Below the pieces are notes generated by a model. It was not told where the DNA came from and made no database searches. It worked only from the letters and a program-made list of their open reading frames with translations. Below, piece after piece: positions 1 through 6,287 of a stretch of 11,305 bases of DNA (the first letter of the stretch is position 1; every line of letters begins with the position of its first letter). The position numbers and the translations under genes are program-made. Origin of the DNA: SG8-41 sp044867805 (GTDB lineage: Bacteria > Pseudomonadota > Gammaproteobacteria > Burkholderiales > SG8-41); assembly GCA_044867805.1 (NCBI GenBank), contig JBIOVQ010000051.1, positions 1 to 11,305 of the forward strand, read 5' to 3'.

Positions 1-453
1 ACGGATATCCATTGCTCGAGCAAATATCACCCGGGCCGCGACAACGCCTACGTGGCACGGCATGCGTTCGAGCAGCTCGCGCCGGGGTTTGCCGCCCGCT
101 TCGCGCAGGGCGACGTTATCATCGCGGGCAAGAATTTCGGGAACAATTCGTCGCGGGAGCAGGCGGTGCACATCATGCGCGCGCTGGGCGTGTCGGCCAT
201 TGTCGCGACGTCTTTCGGGCGCCAGTTTTTCCGCAACTGCATCAACAACGGGCTGCCGGCGATCGAGTGCGACCTCGGCCGCCTGAACGAGAACGACGAC
301 GTCGAGATCGACCTGGCCGGCGGGCGCATCTCGGTCCCGGCGCGCGGCATCGTCCGGGAAGTGCCGCCGCTGCCGGGCGCGGTGCAGGAGATCATCGCCG
401 CCGGCGGGTTGATTCCGTTCCTGAAAGCCCATCCGGACTGGAAGGCGGCGTAG
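1..453 (+). CDS. LeuD/DmdB-like hydratase small subunit, 5' end missing
   Basis: The frame is open from base 1 to the TAG at 451-453, giving 150 residues; the true start lies upstream of the window. The visible protein starts in the N-terminal region of the aconitase swivel domain. It carries GKNFGNNSSREQA at visible residues 43-55, matching the G-x-N-F-G-x-x-S-S-R-E-x-A signature of isopropylmalate dehydratase small subunits, and SFGRQFFRNCINNGLP at 71-86, another conserved stretch. Members pair with a large [4Fe-4S] subunit and move water across a C=C bond of a hydroxy-acid. The large subunit is expected just upstream, outside the window. The neighbours are catabolic enzymes rather than leucine-synthesis genes, so a dimethylmaleate-hydratase-like or methylaconitate-hydratase-like role is as likely as LeuD. 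The family call is firm; the substrate is not known. Confidence 0.88.
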   Translation, partial: TDIHCSSKYHPGRDNAYVARHAFEQLAPGFAARFAQGDVIIAGKNFGNNSSREQAVHIMRALGVSAIVATSFGRQFFRNCINNGLPAIECDLGRLNENDDVEIDLAGGRISVPARGIVREVPPLPGAVQEIIAAGGLIPFLKAHPDWKAA

Positions 454-461
454 AAAATAGC

Positions 462-524
462 CGCCAAGACGCCAAGAGCGCCAAGAAACCGAATCCAATC
501 ACCATTCACCAATCACGAATCACG
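462..524. repeat. Low-complexity intergenic repeat, gap 1
   Basis: Two different degenerate words are repeated head to tail in the 91-nt gap. CGCCAAGA-type words occur three times at 462-488, and AATCAC/CATTCACC-type words occur at about 492-524. No clear inverted partner is present here, unlike the later gaps. The element ends 20 nt before the next ATG. It belongs to the same general class as the repeats at 1686-1783, 2688-2761, 5038-5211, 6288-6363 and 10539-10705. Confidence 0.75.
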
Positions 525-544
525 CCTGTCCCAGCGAGCGAGCC

Positions 545-1669
545 ATGAAGATCGAGCGAGTGGAGGTTTTTGGAGTGGCGGTGCCGCTGATCGGCGAGTA
601 CAAGAACGCCTACCTCACCAAGTCGGTGCAGAAGAGCGCGGTGGTGCGTATCACCGCCAGCGGCGGCGTGACGGGCCTCGGCAACATCGATCCCACGCCC
701 GGCTACTCCAAGGAACAGACGACGGACCATCTCGAGGTGCTGCGCACGAAGCTGGCGCCTCTGCTGGTCGGGATGGACCCGGCGAACGTGCACGCGGTGC
801 TGGCGAGAATCGAGCCCGCGGTGAAGGGATTTCTCGATTCGAAGGCGGCGATCGAGATGGCGTGCGTGGACCTTGCCGCGCGGGCGGCGGGCATGCCGGT
901 CCACACGTATCTCGGCGGGGCGGTCAAGGACCGGCTGCTCTTCAACGCGTGGATCGGGATTCTGCCGCCGGAGCAGGCTGCCCGGGAGACGGTGGAATGG
1001 AAGAAGAAGGGCTTCCGCTCGGCCAAGATCAAGGTCGGCGGCAGCATCGAGGCCGACGCCGATCGCGTGAAGGCCGTGCGCGAGGCCGTCGGACCGGACT
1101 TCCAGATCCGCATCGACGCCAATGCGGGCTACGACGCAGACACCTCCATCAAGCTCGCAAAGCGGGTAGCGGACTTCGGACTCCAGCTGTTCGAGCAGCC
1201 GGTGCCGGACCACGATATCGCCGGCATGGCGCGGGTGCGGCGCGAGGCGAATGCCGCCGGCCTGCCGGTCATGGCCGACGAATCCGTGCTCGACCACGCC
1301 AGCCTGATCAGGATCATCCAGGCGGGCGCGGCCGACATCGTGAAGGTCAAGATCATGAAGCAGGGCGGCTTCATCAATACCCGGCGCATGATCGCGACCG
1401 CCGAGGCCGCAGGCATCCGATGCGTGGTCGGCCACGGCTTCGGGCTCGGCGTCAATACAATGGCGGAGATCATGCTGGCGGCGACCTCGGCCAACGTGCT
1501 CGACGGCCTGGAATGCGTGGGCCCGCTCAAGACCGCGGACGACATCATCACGCGGCGTATCGACCTGTCGCGCGGCAGCCTCGCCCTGCCGGGCGGGCCG
1601 GGGCTCGGCGTCACGCTCGACGATGCTAAAGTCGCCAAGTACCGCCTCGATCTCAAGGCCGCGGCGTAA
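545..1669 (+). CDS. Mandelate racemase/muconate-lactonizing enzyme family protein
   Basis: This 374-residue protein has the length and residue pattern of the MLE subgroup of the enolase superfamily. These enzymes abstract a proton alpha to a carboxylate and stabilise the enolate with Mg2+. Visible active-site residues are the KIK pair K161 and K163, metal ligands D191 (DANAGY), E217 (EQP) and D245 (ADES), and K269 on the opposite face (VKVK, 266-269). The spacings D191-E217 (26) and D245-K269 (24) match those I recall for Pseudomonas putida muconate cycloisomerase. GHGFGLG at 296-302 and E323 fall in the final barrel strands. The reaction could be cycloisomerisation, dehydration or racemisation. 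The ATG at 545 starts the conserved capping domain (MKIERVEVFGVAVPL), but the Shine-Dalgarno is weak because a repeat fills most of the gap. Family certain, substrate unknown. Confidence 0.9.
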   Translation: MKIERVEVFGVAVPLIGEYKNAYLTKSVQKSAVVRITASGGVTGLGNIDPTPGYSKEQTTDHLEVLRTKLAPLLVGMDPANVHAVLARIEPAVKGFLDSKAAIEMACVDLAARAAGMPVHTYLGGAVKDRLLFNAWIGILPPEQAARETVEWKKKGFRSAKIKVGGSIEADADRVKAVREAVGPDFQIRIDANAGYDADTSIKLAKRVADFGLQLFEQPVPDHDIAGMARVRREANAAGLPVMADESVLDHASLIRIIQAGAADIVKVKIMKQGGFINTRRMIATAEAAGIRCVVGHGFGLGVNTMAEIMLAATSANVLDGLECVGPLKTADDIITRRIDLSRGSLALPGGPGLGVTLDDAKVAKYRLDLKAAA

Positions 1670-1685
1670 GACTGACGAACATCCG

Positions 1686-1783
1686 GACGCAAAGGCGCGA
1701 AGGCGCAAAGAAATTCATATCCAATAAAAGCAGATTCTTGTCCTGTATTCTTGATCTTCTTTGCGTCTTTGCGACTTTGCGTC
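1686..1783. repeat. Imperfect inverted repeat of GCAAAG-type words, gap 2
   Basis: The left arm (1686-1712) is built of GACGCAAAGGCGCGAAGG-type words. The right arm (1757-1783) is its reverse complement at 24 of 27 positions. A 44-nt AT-richer spacer (1713-1756) separates them. The whole structure fills most of the 127-nt gap and ends 13 nt before the next ATG. As RNA it could form a long hairpin. There is no U-tract, so an intrinsic terminator is not supported. Confidence 0.85.
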
Positions 1784-1796
1784 AAGACTTTCCACA

Positions 1797-2681
1797 ATGG
1801 CTGGTGCAACTCCTAGACAGCGACTGCGCCACCGGCTGACGGAGGGGCCGGTGATCATCGCGCCGGGGATTTATGACGCCTATGGCGCCCGGCTCGTGGA
1901 GCAGGCGGGGTTCGAGGCCGTTTACATGACCGGCAACGGCGTGTCCGCAAGCCTGCTCGGCCGTCCCGACGTCGGCCTGGTGGACCTCACGTTGATCACT
2001 GATCACGCGCGCCGCGTCGCGTCGTGCGTGGACATCCCCCTGATCTGCGACGCGGACACCGGCTACGGCAACGCGGTCAACGTACGTCGCACGGTCCAGG
2101 AGTTCGAAGCGGCGGGCGTCGCCGCCATCCATATAGAGGACCAGGCGTCGCCCAAGCGCTGCGGCCAGCTGCCCGGCGCGCGCCCGGTGATCGAGCTCGG
2201 CGAGGCCGCGGGAAAGATCGAGGCCGCCGTTGCCGCGCGCCGCGACCCGGACTTCATCATCATCGCGCGCACCGACTCGGCGGAGGCGCATGGCCTGGAC
2301 GAGGCGATCCGCCGCGGCAAGGCCTACCTCGAGGCGGGCGCGGACGTGATTTTCGTCGAGATGAAGAGCGGGCCGACGATCCTGGACGATCTCAAGCGTG
2401 TGACCTCCGAGATCCATGCGCCCTGTCTCGTCAATATGGGGGCCGGGGGCAGGCTCGACACCCTCGATTTCGTCGGGGTTGGCCGCCTCGGCATGCGCAT
2501 CGCGATCTATCCCGGGCTCGCGCGCGCCGCGGCGGGTTACGCCATAGGCGAAGCGCTGGCGGCGCTCAAGAATGACGGGAGCCTGAGCGCCATGAACGGG
2601 CGCCTGTTCGGACTCAGGGAATACAACGAAGTGTTGAAGCTGGCGGAAATAGAGGAATGGGAAAAGCGCTACCTGCGGTAG
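1797..2681 (+). CDS. Isocitrate lyase/PEP mutase superfamily C-C lyase (PrpB/dimethylmalate-lyase-like)
   Basis: The protein is 294 residues, close to PrpB (about 296). It is an (alpha/beta)8 lyase predicted to cleave a 2-hydroxy or tricarboxylic acid to pyruvate or glyoxylate plus a second acid. Visible motifs are TGNGVSAS (45-52), the Mg2+-binding DADTGYGN (84-91), IEDQ (113-116), KRCGQL (120-125) and ARTD (157-160). C122 in KRCG is the catalytic cysteine of true lyases; PEP mutases and oxaloacetate hydrolases lack it. Methylisocitrate lyase, dimethylmalate lyase or a relative are the best candidates. The frame stays open upstream to 1761, but codons 1761-1796 are translated repeat, so ATG 1797 is preferred although no Shine-Dalgarno is evident. 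The LeuD-like and PrpD-like neighbours support a methylcitrate-like or dimethylmalate-like pathway. Confidence 0.9.
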   Translation: MAGATPRQRLRHRLTEGPVIIAPGIYDAYGARLVEQAGFEAVYMTGNGVSASLLGRPDVGLVDLTLITDHARRVASCVDIPLICDADTGYGNAVNVRRTVQEFEAAGVAAIHIEDQASPKRCGQLPGARPVIELGEAAGKIEAAVAARRDPDFIIIARTDSAEAHGLDEAIRRGKAYLEAGADVIFVEMKSGPTILDDLKRVTSEIHAPCLVNMGAGGRLDTLDFVGVGRLGMRIAIYPGLARAAAGYAIGEALAALKNDGSLSAMNGRLFGLREYNEVLKLAEIEEWEKRYLR

Positions 2682-2687
2682 CTCGGA

Positions 2688-2761
2688 AATCGTAAATCGC
2701 GAATCGGAAATCGGGTCGAAACCGATACCGGAAACGCCTTTACGATTTACCATTTACGATT
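2688..2761. repeat. Imperfect inverted repeat of AATCG-type words, gap 3
   Basis: The left arm at 2688-2706 (AATCGTAAATCGCGAATCG) matches the reverse complement of 2743-2761 at 16 of 19 positions. Extra degenerate copies of the word run to about 2714. Just after the right arm the sequence reads ACCATTCAC, a word also present in gap 1. The structure begins about 6 nt after a stop codon and ends 20 nt before the next ATG. Confidence 0.8.
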
Positions 2762-2781
2762 AACCATTCACGGAACTTGAT

Positions 2782-4155
2782 ATGGAAGTCACGAAAACGC
2801 TTGCCGGATTCATCGTCAATCACCGCTACGCCGACATCCCGCAGAAAGTGCGGCACGAGGCGGCGCGCTCGCTCCTGAACTGGGTGGGTTGCGCGGTCGG
2901 CGCGTCGCGCCACGAGACGGTCGAGCGCGCGCTCGCCGCGCTCAGCGAGTTCTCCGGGCCGCGCGAGGCCACCGTGCTCGGGCGCGGCGACCGGCTCGAC
3001 ATCATGCTCGCGGCGCTGATGAACGGCACCACGTCGCACACTTTCGACTTCGACGACACGCATCTCAAGACCGTCATCCATCCCAGCGGCCCGGTGGCGT
3101 CCGCCATCCTCGCGCTGGCGGAGCGCGCGCCGGTCAGGGGAGACGCGTTCCTGCATGCCTTCATCCTGGGAGTGGAAGCCGAGTGCCGGATCGGCAATGC
3201 CGTGTACCCGTCGCACTACGACGTGGGCTGGCACATCACCGCCACGGCGGGCGTCTTCGGCGCTGCCGCGGCGGCGGGCCGGCTGCTCCGCCTCTCCGAG
3301 CAGCAGATGGTGTGGGCGCTCGGCATCGCGGCGACGCAGTCGTCGGGATTGCGCGAGATGTTCGGCTCCATGGTCAAGCCGATGCACCCCGGCAACGCGG
3401 CGCGCAACGGCCTGCTCGCGGCGCTGCTCGCCTCGAAGAACTTCACCAGCGCGGAGCAGGGCATCGAGGGGCGGCGCGGCTTCGCCAACGTGCTGGCGAC
3501 GGCGCGCAGCTACGAGGAAATCACCCGCAGGCTGGGCGAGACCTGGGAGATCACCCTCAACACCTACAAGCCGTTCGCCTGCGGCATCGTGGAGCACCCG
3601 GCCATAGACGGCTGCATCCAGCTGCGCAACGAGCACGAGCTCAAGCCGGATGACATCGAAAGTATCGCCCTGAAGGTGCATCCCCTCGTGCTGGAGCTCA
3701 CGGGCAGGAAGACACCGCAATCCGGCCTCGAAGGCAAGTTCAGCGTCTATCACTCCTCGGCGGTGGCGGTAATCTACGGCGCGGCAGGGGAGGCGCAGTA
3801 CAGCGATGAGGCGGTGCGCGACCGCAAGGTGATCGCCCTGCGCGACCGCGTTACGGCGGCGGTCGAGCCCGGCATGCACGAGGACCAGGTGCGGATCGCG
3901 ATCAAGCTCAAGAGCGGCAAGGTCCTGGAGAAATACGTCGAGCACGCGGTGGGCAGCATCGATCGGCCGCTCAGCGACGGCGACCTCGAGGCCAAGTTTC
4001 GCGGGCTGGTGGACGGTATCCTGTCCAGGGGCGAGACGGACAAGCTGATCGGCCTGTGCCGGGACGTGGGCAAGCTCAAGGATGCGGGCGAGGTCGCGCG
4101 TGCCTCCGTCCCGGCAGCCGTGGCCAGGCCCAGGCGCCGCGCCGGGGCGTCATGA
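2782..4155 (+). CDS. MmgE/PrpD family protein
   Basis: This 457-residue protein belongs to the family that includes 2-methylcitrate dehydratase, cis-aconitate decarboxylase and iminodisuccinate epimerase; none needs an Fe-S cluster. Visible family motifs are HTFDFDDTH (86-94), HPSGP (100-104), GWHITATAGVFGAAAAAG (149-166), MVKPMHPGNAARNG (197-210) and GLEGKFSVYHS (315-325). D91/D92, H100, H151 and K199 fall where I would place the active-site Asp, His, His and Lys of cis-aconitate decarboxylase; this is alignment by eye. The last 20 or so residues are Ala/Arg/Pro-rich and probably disordered. The start has only a weak Shine-Dalgarno (CGGAAC). The stop overlaps the next start as ATGA, so the two are translationally coupled. 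The neighbours suggest dehydration or isomerisation of a branched di- or tricarboxylate. Confidence 0.9.
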   Translation: MEVTKTLAGFIVNHRYADIPQKVRHEAARSLLNWVGCAVGASRHETVERALAALSEFSGPREATVLGRGDRLDIMLAALMNGTTSHTFDFDDTHLKTVIHPSGPVASAILALAERAPVRGDAFLHAFILGVEAECRIGNAVYPSHYDVGWHITATAGVFGAAAAAGRLLRLSEQQMVWALGIAATQSSGLREMFGSMVKPMHPGNAARNGLLAALLASKNFTSAEQGIEGRRGFANVLATARSYEEITRRLGETWEITLNTYKPFACGIVEHPAIDGCIQLRNEHELKPDDIESIALKVHPLVLELTGRKTPQSGLEGKFSVYHSSAVAVIYGAAGEAQYSDEAVRDRKVIALRDRVTAAVEPGMHEDQVRIAIKLKSGKVLEKYVEHAVGSIDRPLSDGDLEAKFRGLVDGILSRGETDKLIGLCRDVGKLKDAGEVARASVPAAVARPRRRAGAS

Positions 4156-4652
4156 ACGCCGGCGAACTGAAAGCGCTGCAGGCGCCGCTCAAGGACCGCT
4201 ACAAGGCGGATCCGACTGCCGCGATGGTCACCCTGCGGGCGGAAGGGCGCGCGCTCGAAGGCGTGTCCTGCAAGGTCCAGACCGGGAAGGCACTGGTGGA
4301 AGCCGGGCTGCACCCTGCCACCGGCGGCGACGGCAGCCAGGCATGTTCCGGAGATATGCTGCTCGAGGCGCTGGTCGCATGCGCGGGCGTTACGCTGCGA
4401 GCCGTCGCGACGGCGATCGGCGTCGAGCTGCGGGACGCGCGGGTGGTCGCTGAGGGCGACCTGGATTTCCGGGGGACGCTGGGCGTCGCCAAGGATGCGC
4501 CCGTAGGGTTCAGAGGCTTGAGGCTCGTATTCGAGCTCGATACGGCGGCGCCCGAGGACCAGCTGGCGACGCTTATCCGGTTGACCGAGCGCTACTGCGT
4601 TGTGCTCCAGACGCTCAAGATGCCGCCCGCCATCACGGTGCGGCGCAGTTGA
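4152..4652 (+). CDS. OsmC family protein
   Basis: The protein is 166 residues and starts at an ATG that overlaps the upstream stop by four bases. It has the OsmC/Ohr two-cysteine layout: C77 in ALVACAGVTLRA at the start of the long central helix, and C149 in TERYCVVLQTL. In characterised members these act as peroxidatic and resolving cysteines that reduce organic peroxides. OsmC-fold proteins also occur as accessory genes in catabolic operons, where their substrate is often unknown. Translational coupling to the PrpD-like gene suggests the two are made together. The frame is open upstream to 4056, but that part is a shadow of the previous gene. The two-cysteine pattern makes the family call good; peroxidase activity is inferred. 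Confidence 0.85.
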   Translation: MNAGELKALQAPLKDRYKADPTAAMVTLRAEGRALEGVSCKVQTGKALVEAGLHPATGGDGSQACSGDMLLEALVACAGVTLRAVATAIGVELRDARVVAEGDLDFRGTLGVAKDAPVGFRGLRLVFELDTAAPEDQLATLIRLTERYCVVLQTLKMPPAITVRRS

Positions 4653-5004
4653 TGCGGCGCCAAGGATACAGCGTCGGAGATACAGCGTCACCAAAGGGCA
4701 TGGCCCTAAGCGCTTTATCTGAGACGATTCATCTGGGATGCCGCGGCCTCCGACATTCCATCGCGATCGGAAGCCATGCCCCGTCGGCCGCCGAGCGCAG
4801 CCTCCGATACGATAACCGAGACTCACTTCGCATTGGTGTCGGCTGCCCAGCGCATCTCGACGGTCGCATCCCCGCAAGCGGGGCCCCTGCTCCGCGCCTC
4901 GATGCACCCACCTTGCGGTCGCATCCCGCGAGCGGGCCCCTGCTCCGCCCCTGGGCGCTCACCTGGGACGTCTTATCTGGGACGCATTTCATGACAGGAA
5001 GAAC
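4653..5004. other. Gene-free gap with nested short repeats
   Basis: I see no convincing gene in these 352 nt. The 120-codon open frame across it has no family features and is built partly from repeats. It holds three pairs of direct repeats with a 14-nt period: GATACAGCGTC at 4665 and 4679, ATCTG(A/G)GA(C/T)G at 4717 and 4731, and A(C/T)CTGGGACG at 4961 and 4975. The last two pairs are the same word. Between them are two REP-like hairpin repeats. AGGAAG at 4996-5001 is a possible Shine-Dalgarno for the GTG at 5005. Confidence 0.65.
4861..4948. repeat. Two direct copies of a REP-like hairpin repeat
   Basis: Copy 1 (4861-4895) and copy 2 (4916-4948) both begin CGGTCGCATCCC and end CCCCTGCTCCGC, offset by 55 nt. 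Each contains a short perfect hairpin: CCCCGC-AA-GCGGGG at 4870-4883 and CCCGC-GA-GCGGG at 4925-4936. On the minus strand they read GCGGAGCAGGGGCC followed by a hairpin and ATGCGACCG. This resembles the GGAGC-plus-hairpin layout of gammaproteobacterial REP elements. Assignment to REP is by resemblance only. Confidence 0.6.
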
Positions 5005-5136
5005 GTGCTGAAAATCGGAGTTCTATTGGGCGACGACAGAGGAACAAGCACCAAATCACAAGCACCAAGCACCAAGCACCAAACAAGCTCCAAACCACAA
5101 ACACCAAGTTCCAAACGTTTGAGAGTCGGAGTTTGA
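5005..5136 (+). pseudogene. Relic or upstream start of dehydrogenase A, broken by repeat
   Basis: From GTG 5005 the frame encodes MLKIGVLLGDD, the same N-terminus as the full dehydrogenase at 5212. It then runs into the repeat (RGTSTKSQAPSTK and so on) and stops at TGA 5134-5136, for 43 residues. AGGAAG at 4996-5001 could serve as ribosome-binding site. The codons for GDD are GGC GAC GAC, in keeping with local GC-rich usage, whereas the downstream copy uses GGT GAT GAT. I read this as the original 5' end of the gene, cut off by the element. It could instead still be translated as a short leader peptide. Confidence 0.65.
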
Positions 5137-5211
5137 GAGTTGGAATTTGTTTGGGATTTGGAATTTGATGATTGAGATTTCCGTGGCTGAACTTGCAATG
5201 AGGTATGAAGA
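5038..5211. repeat. Intergenic repeat element, copy A (174 nt)
   Basis: The element starts right after the GAC GAC codons of the relic start and ends at the ATG of the intact gene. It is AT-richer than its surroundings. The left half repeats CACCAAG/CCAAACAAG words and the right half repeats GAGAGTTGGAATTTG words. They meet at the perfect palindrome CAAACGTTTG (5112-5121), so the halves are imperfect reverse complements. The end supplies GAGGT at 5200-5204, 7 nt before ATG 5212. It matches copy B (10539-10705) except for 7 substitutions and one 7-nt unit (three CACCAAG here, two in B). Confidence 0.9.
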
Positions 5212-6267
5212 ATGCTGAGGATCGGAGTGCTGCTTGGTGATGATATAGGCATGGAGGTGGTGCCCGAAGCTGTCAAGGTCATGAAGGCGGCCGCGGCGAA
5301 GACCGGCCTGCAGGTCGAGTGGCAGGATTTGCCGATCGGCAAGCGCGGCCACGAGCTGCACGGAAACACGCTGCCCGCGGTCACGGCGGAAGCGTTGAAG
5401 AAGACGGACGGCTGGATCTGCGGCCCGATCGGGCACAACGCCTATCCCCGCAATGACCCGACGTGGGTAATGCCGCCGCTGCGCAAGCGGTTCGAGCTCT
5501 TCGCCAACGTCAAGCCGGTGAAGTCGTATCCCAACATCCCGTCCGTGCACAAGGACGTGGATATCGTGTTCCTGCGCGAGACGACGGAGGGCATGATGTC
5601 GAGCAGCGTGGTGCTCGCGGGCAGCGGCGAGTTCCAGCCCAACGACGAGATCGCCATCGGCATGCGCGTCGTGACCCGCAAAGGCGCGAGCCGCGTTGCG
5701 CGGGAAGCTTTCGAGATTGCGCGCACCCGCAAGCGGAGGACCGTGACCGCGCTGCACAAGGAGCCGGTCTATCGCCTGGTGTGCGGCATGTTCGCGCGGG
5801 AATGCCGCAAAGTCGCGCAGGAATTCCCGGACGTCCACTTCAACGAGGTGCTGATCGACGGCTTCGCGCTGAAGCTGGTGATGAAGCCGCAGCAGTACGA
5901 CGTGGTGGTGACGACCAACCAGTTTGGCGACATCGTGACGGACGAAGGGGCGGGTCTCGTCGGCGGCCTGGGCCTCGCGCCGGGCCTCGTCGTGGGCGAA
6001 ACGCAGGCCATGGCGCAGGCGACGCACGGCTCGGCGCCCGACATCGCCGGCCGCAACATCGCCAATCCCTACGCCATGATCATGTCCGGCAAGATGCTGT
6101 TCGAGTGGCTCGGCCGCAAGCGGGGAGAGGAAAAGGCTACGCGCGCCGCGCAGCTCGTGGACGCCGCGATGGACAAGGTCATCGCGGAAGCAAAGCATCT
6201 CACGGCAGACCTCGGCGGCAAAGCCAGCACCTCCCAGATGGGTGATGCCATCGCGGCTGCGATCTGA
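5212..6267 (+). CDS. Isocitrate/isopropylmalate dehydrogenase family protein, copy A
   Basis: This 351-residue protein is a beta-decarboxylating dehydrogenase-family enzyme, which oxidises a 2-hydroxy acid with NAD(P)+ and often decarboxylates the product. Visible features are the N-terminal GDDIG (9-13; usually GDGIG), the substrate-binding LRKRFELFANVKP (90-102), LRETTEG (121-127), HKEPVYR (182-188), metal-binding Asp residues D216, D240 and D244 (the latter two in GDIVTD), and HGSAPDIAG (272-280), which suggests NAD+. Two catalytic positions differ from classic enzymes. The Tyr seven residues after the LRE arginine is M129, and the second substrate arginine is K101. ATG 5212 is chosen because GAGGT sits at ideal distance and copy B has the same start. 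The substrate may be a tartrate-, malate- or isopropylmalate-like acid made by the upstream enzymes. Confidence 0.88.
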   Translation: MLRIGVLLGDDIGMEVVPEAVKVMKAAAAKTGLQVEWQDLPIGKRGHELHGNTLPAVTAEALKKTDGWICGPIGHNAYPRNDPTWVMPPLRKRFELFANVKPVKSYPNIPSVHKDVDIVFLRETTEGMMSSSVVLAGSGEFQPNDEIAIGMRVVTRKGASRVAREAFEIARTRKRRTVTALHKEPVYRLVCGMFARECRKVAQEFPDVHFNEVLIDGFALKLVMKPQQYDVVVTTNQFGDIVTDEGAGLVGGLGLAPGLVVGETQAMAQATHGSAPDIAGRNIANPYAMIMSGKMLFEWLGRKRGEEKATRAAQLVDAAMDKVIAEAKHLTADLGGKASTSQMGDAIAAAI

Positions 6268-6287
6268 CGCCGCAGCCGCGAAGCCGC

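Noticed and set aside
506..1708. Long antisense open frame opposite the MR/MLE gene, and similar ones at 2740-3945, 3774-4907, 5056-6435 and 6643-7533
   Set aside because: They mirror well-supported genes on the other strand, are Arg/His-rich with no motifs, and arise from GC-skewed codon positions.
1761..1796. Upstream start for the isocitrate-lyase-like gene
   Set aside because: These 12 codons are the right arm of an inverted repeat read in frame; the family N-terminus fits ATG 1797.
4649..5011. 120-codon open frame after the OsmC gene
   Set aside because: It has no domain features, is Arg/Pro/Ser-rich, covers repeated DNA, and overlaps the end of the OsmC gene. It looks like chance openness in GC-rich sequence.
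5038..5211. CRISPR array or tRNA-like element in the word repeats
   Set aside because: The units are 7-15 nt, degenerate and without unique spacers of even length; no cas genes and no tRNA fold are seen.
5038..5211. Insertion sequence or transposon
   Set aside because: There is no transposase, the ends lack short perfect terminal inverted repeats, and the flanking gene-start copies differ too much to be a fresh target-site duplication.
5005..6267. Translation of dehydrogenase A from GTG 5005 as one fused protein
   Set aside because: GTG 5005 is in the same register as ATG 5212, but a TGA at 5134-5136 interrupts the frame, so no continuous product is possible.
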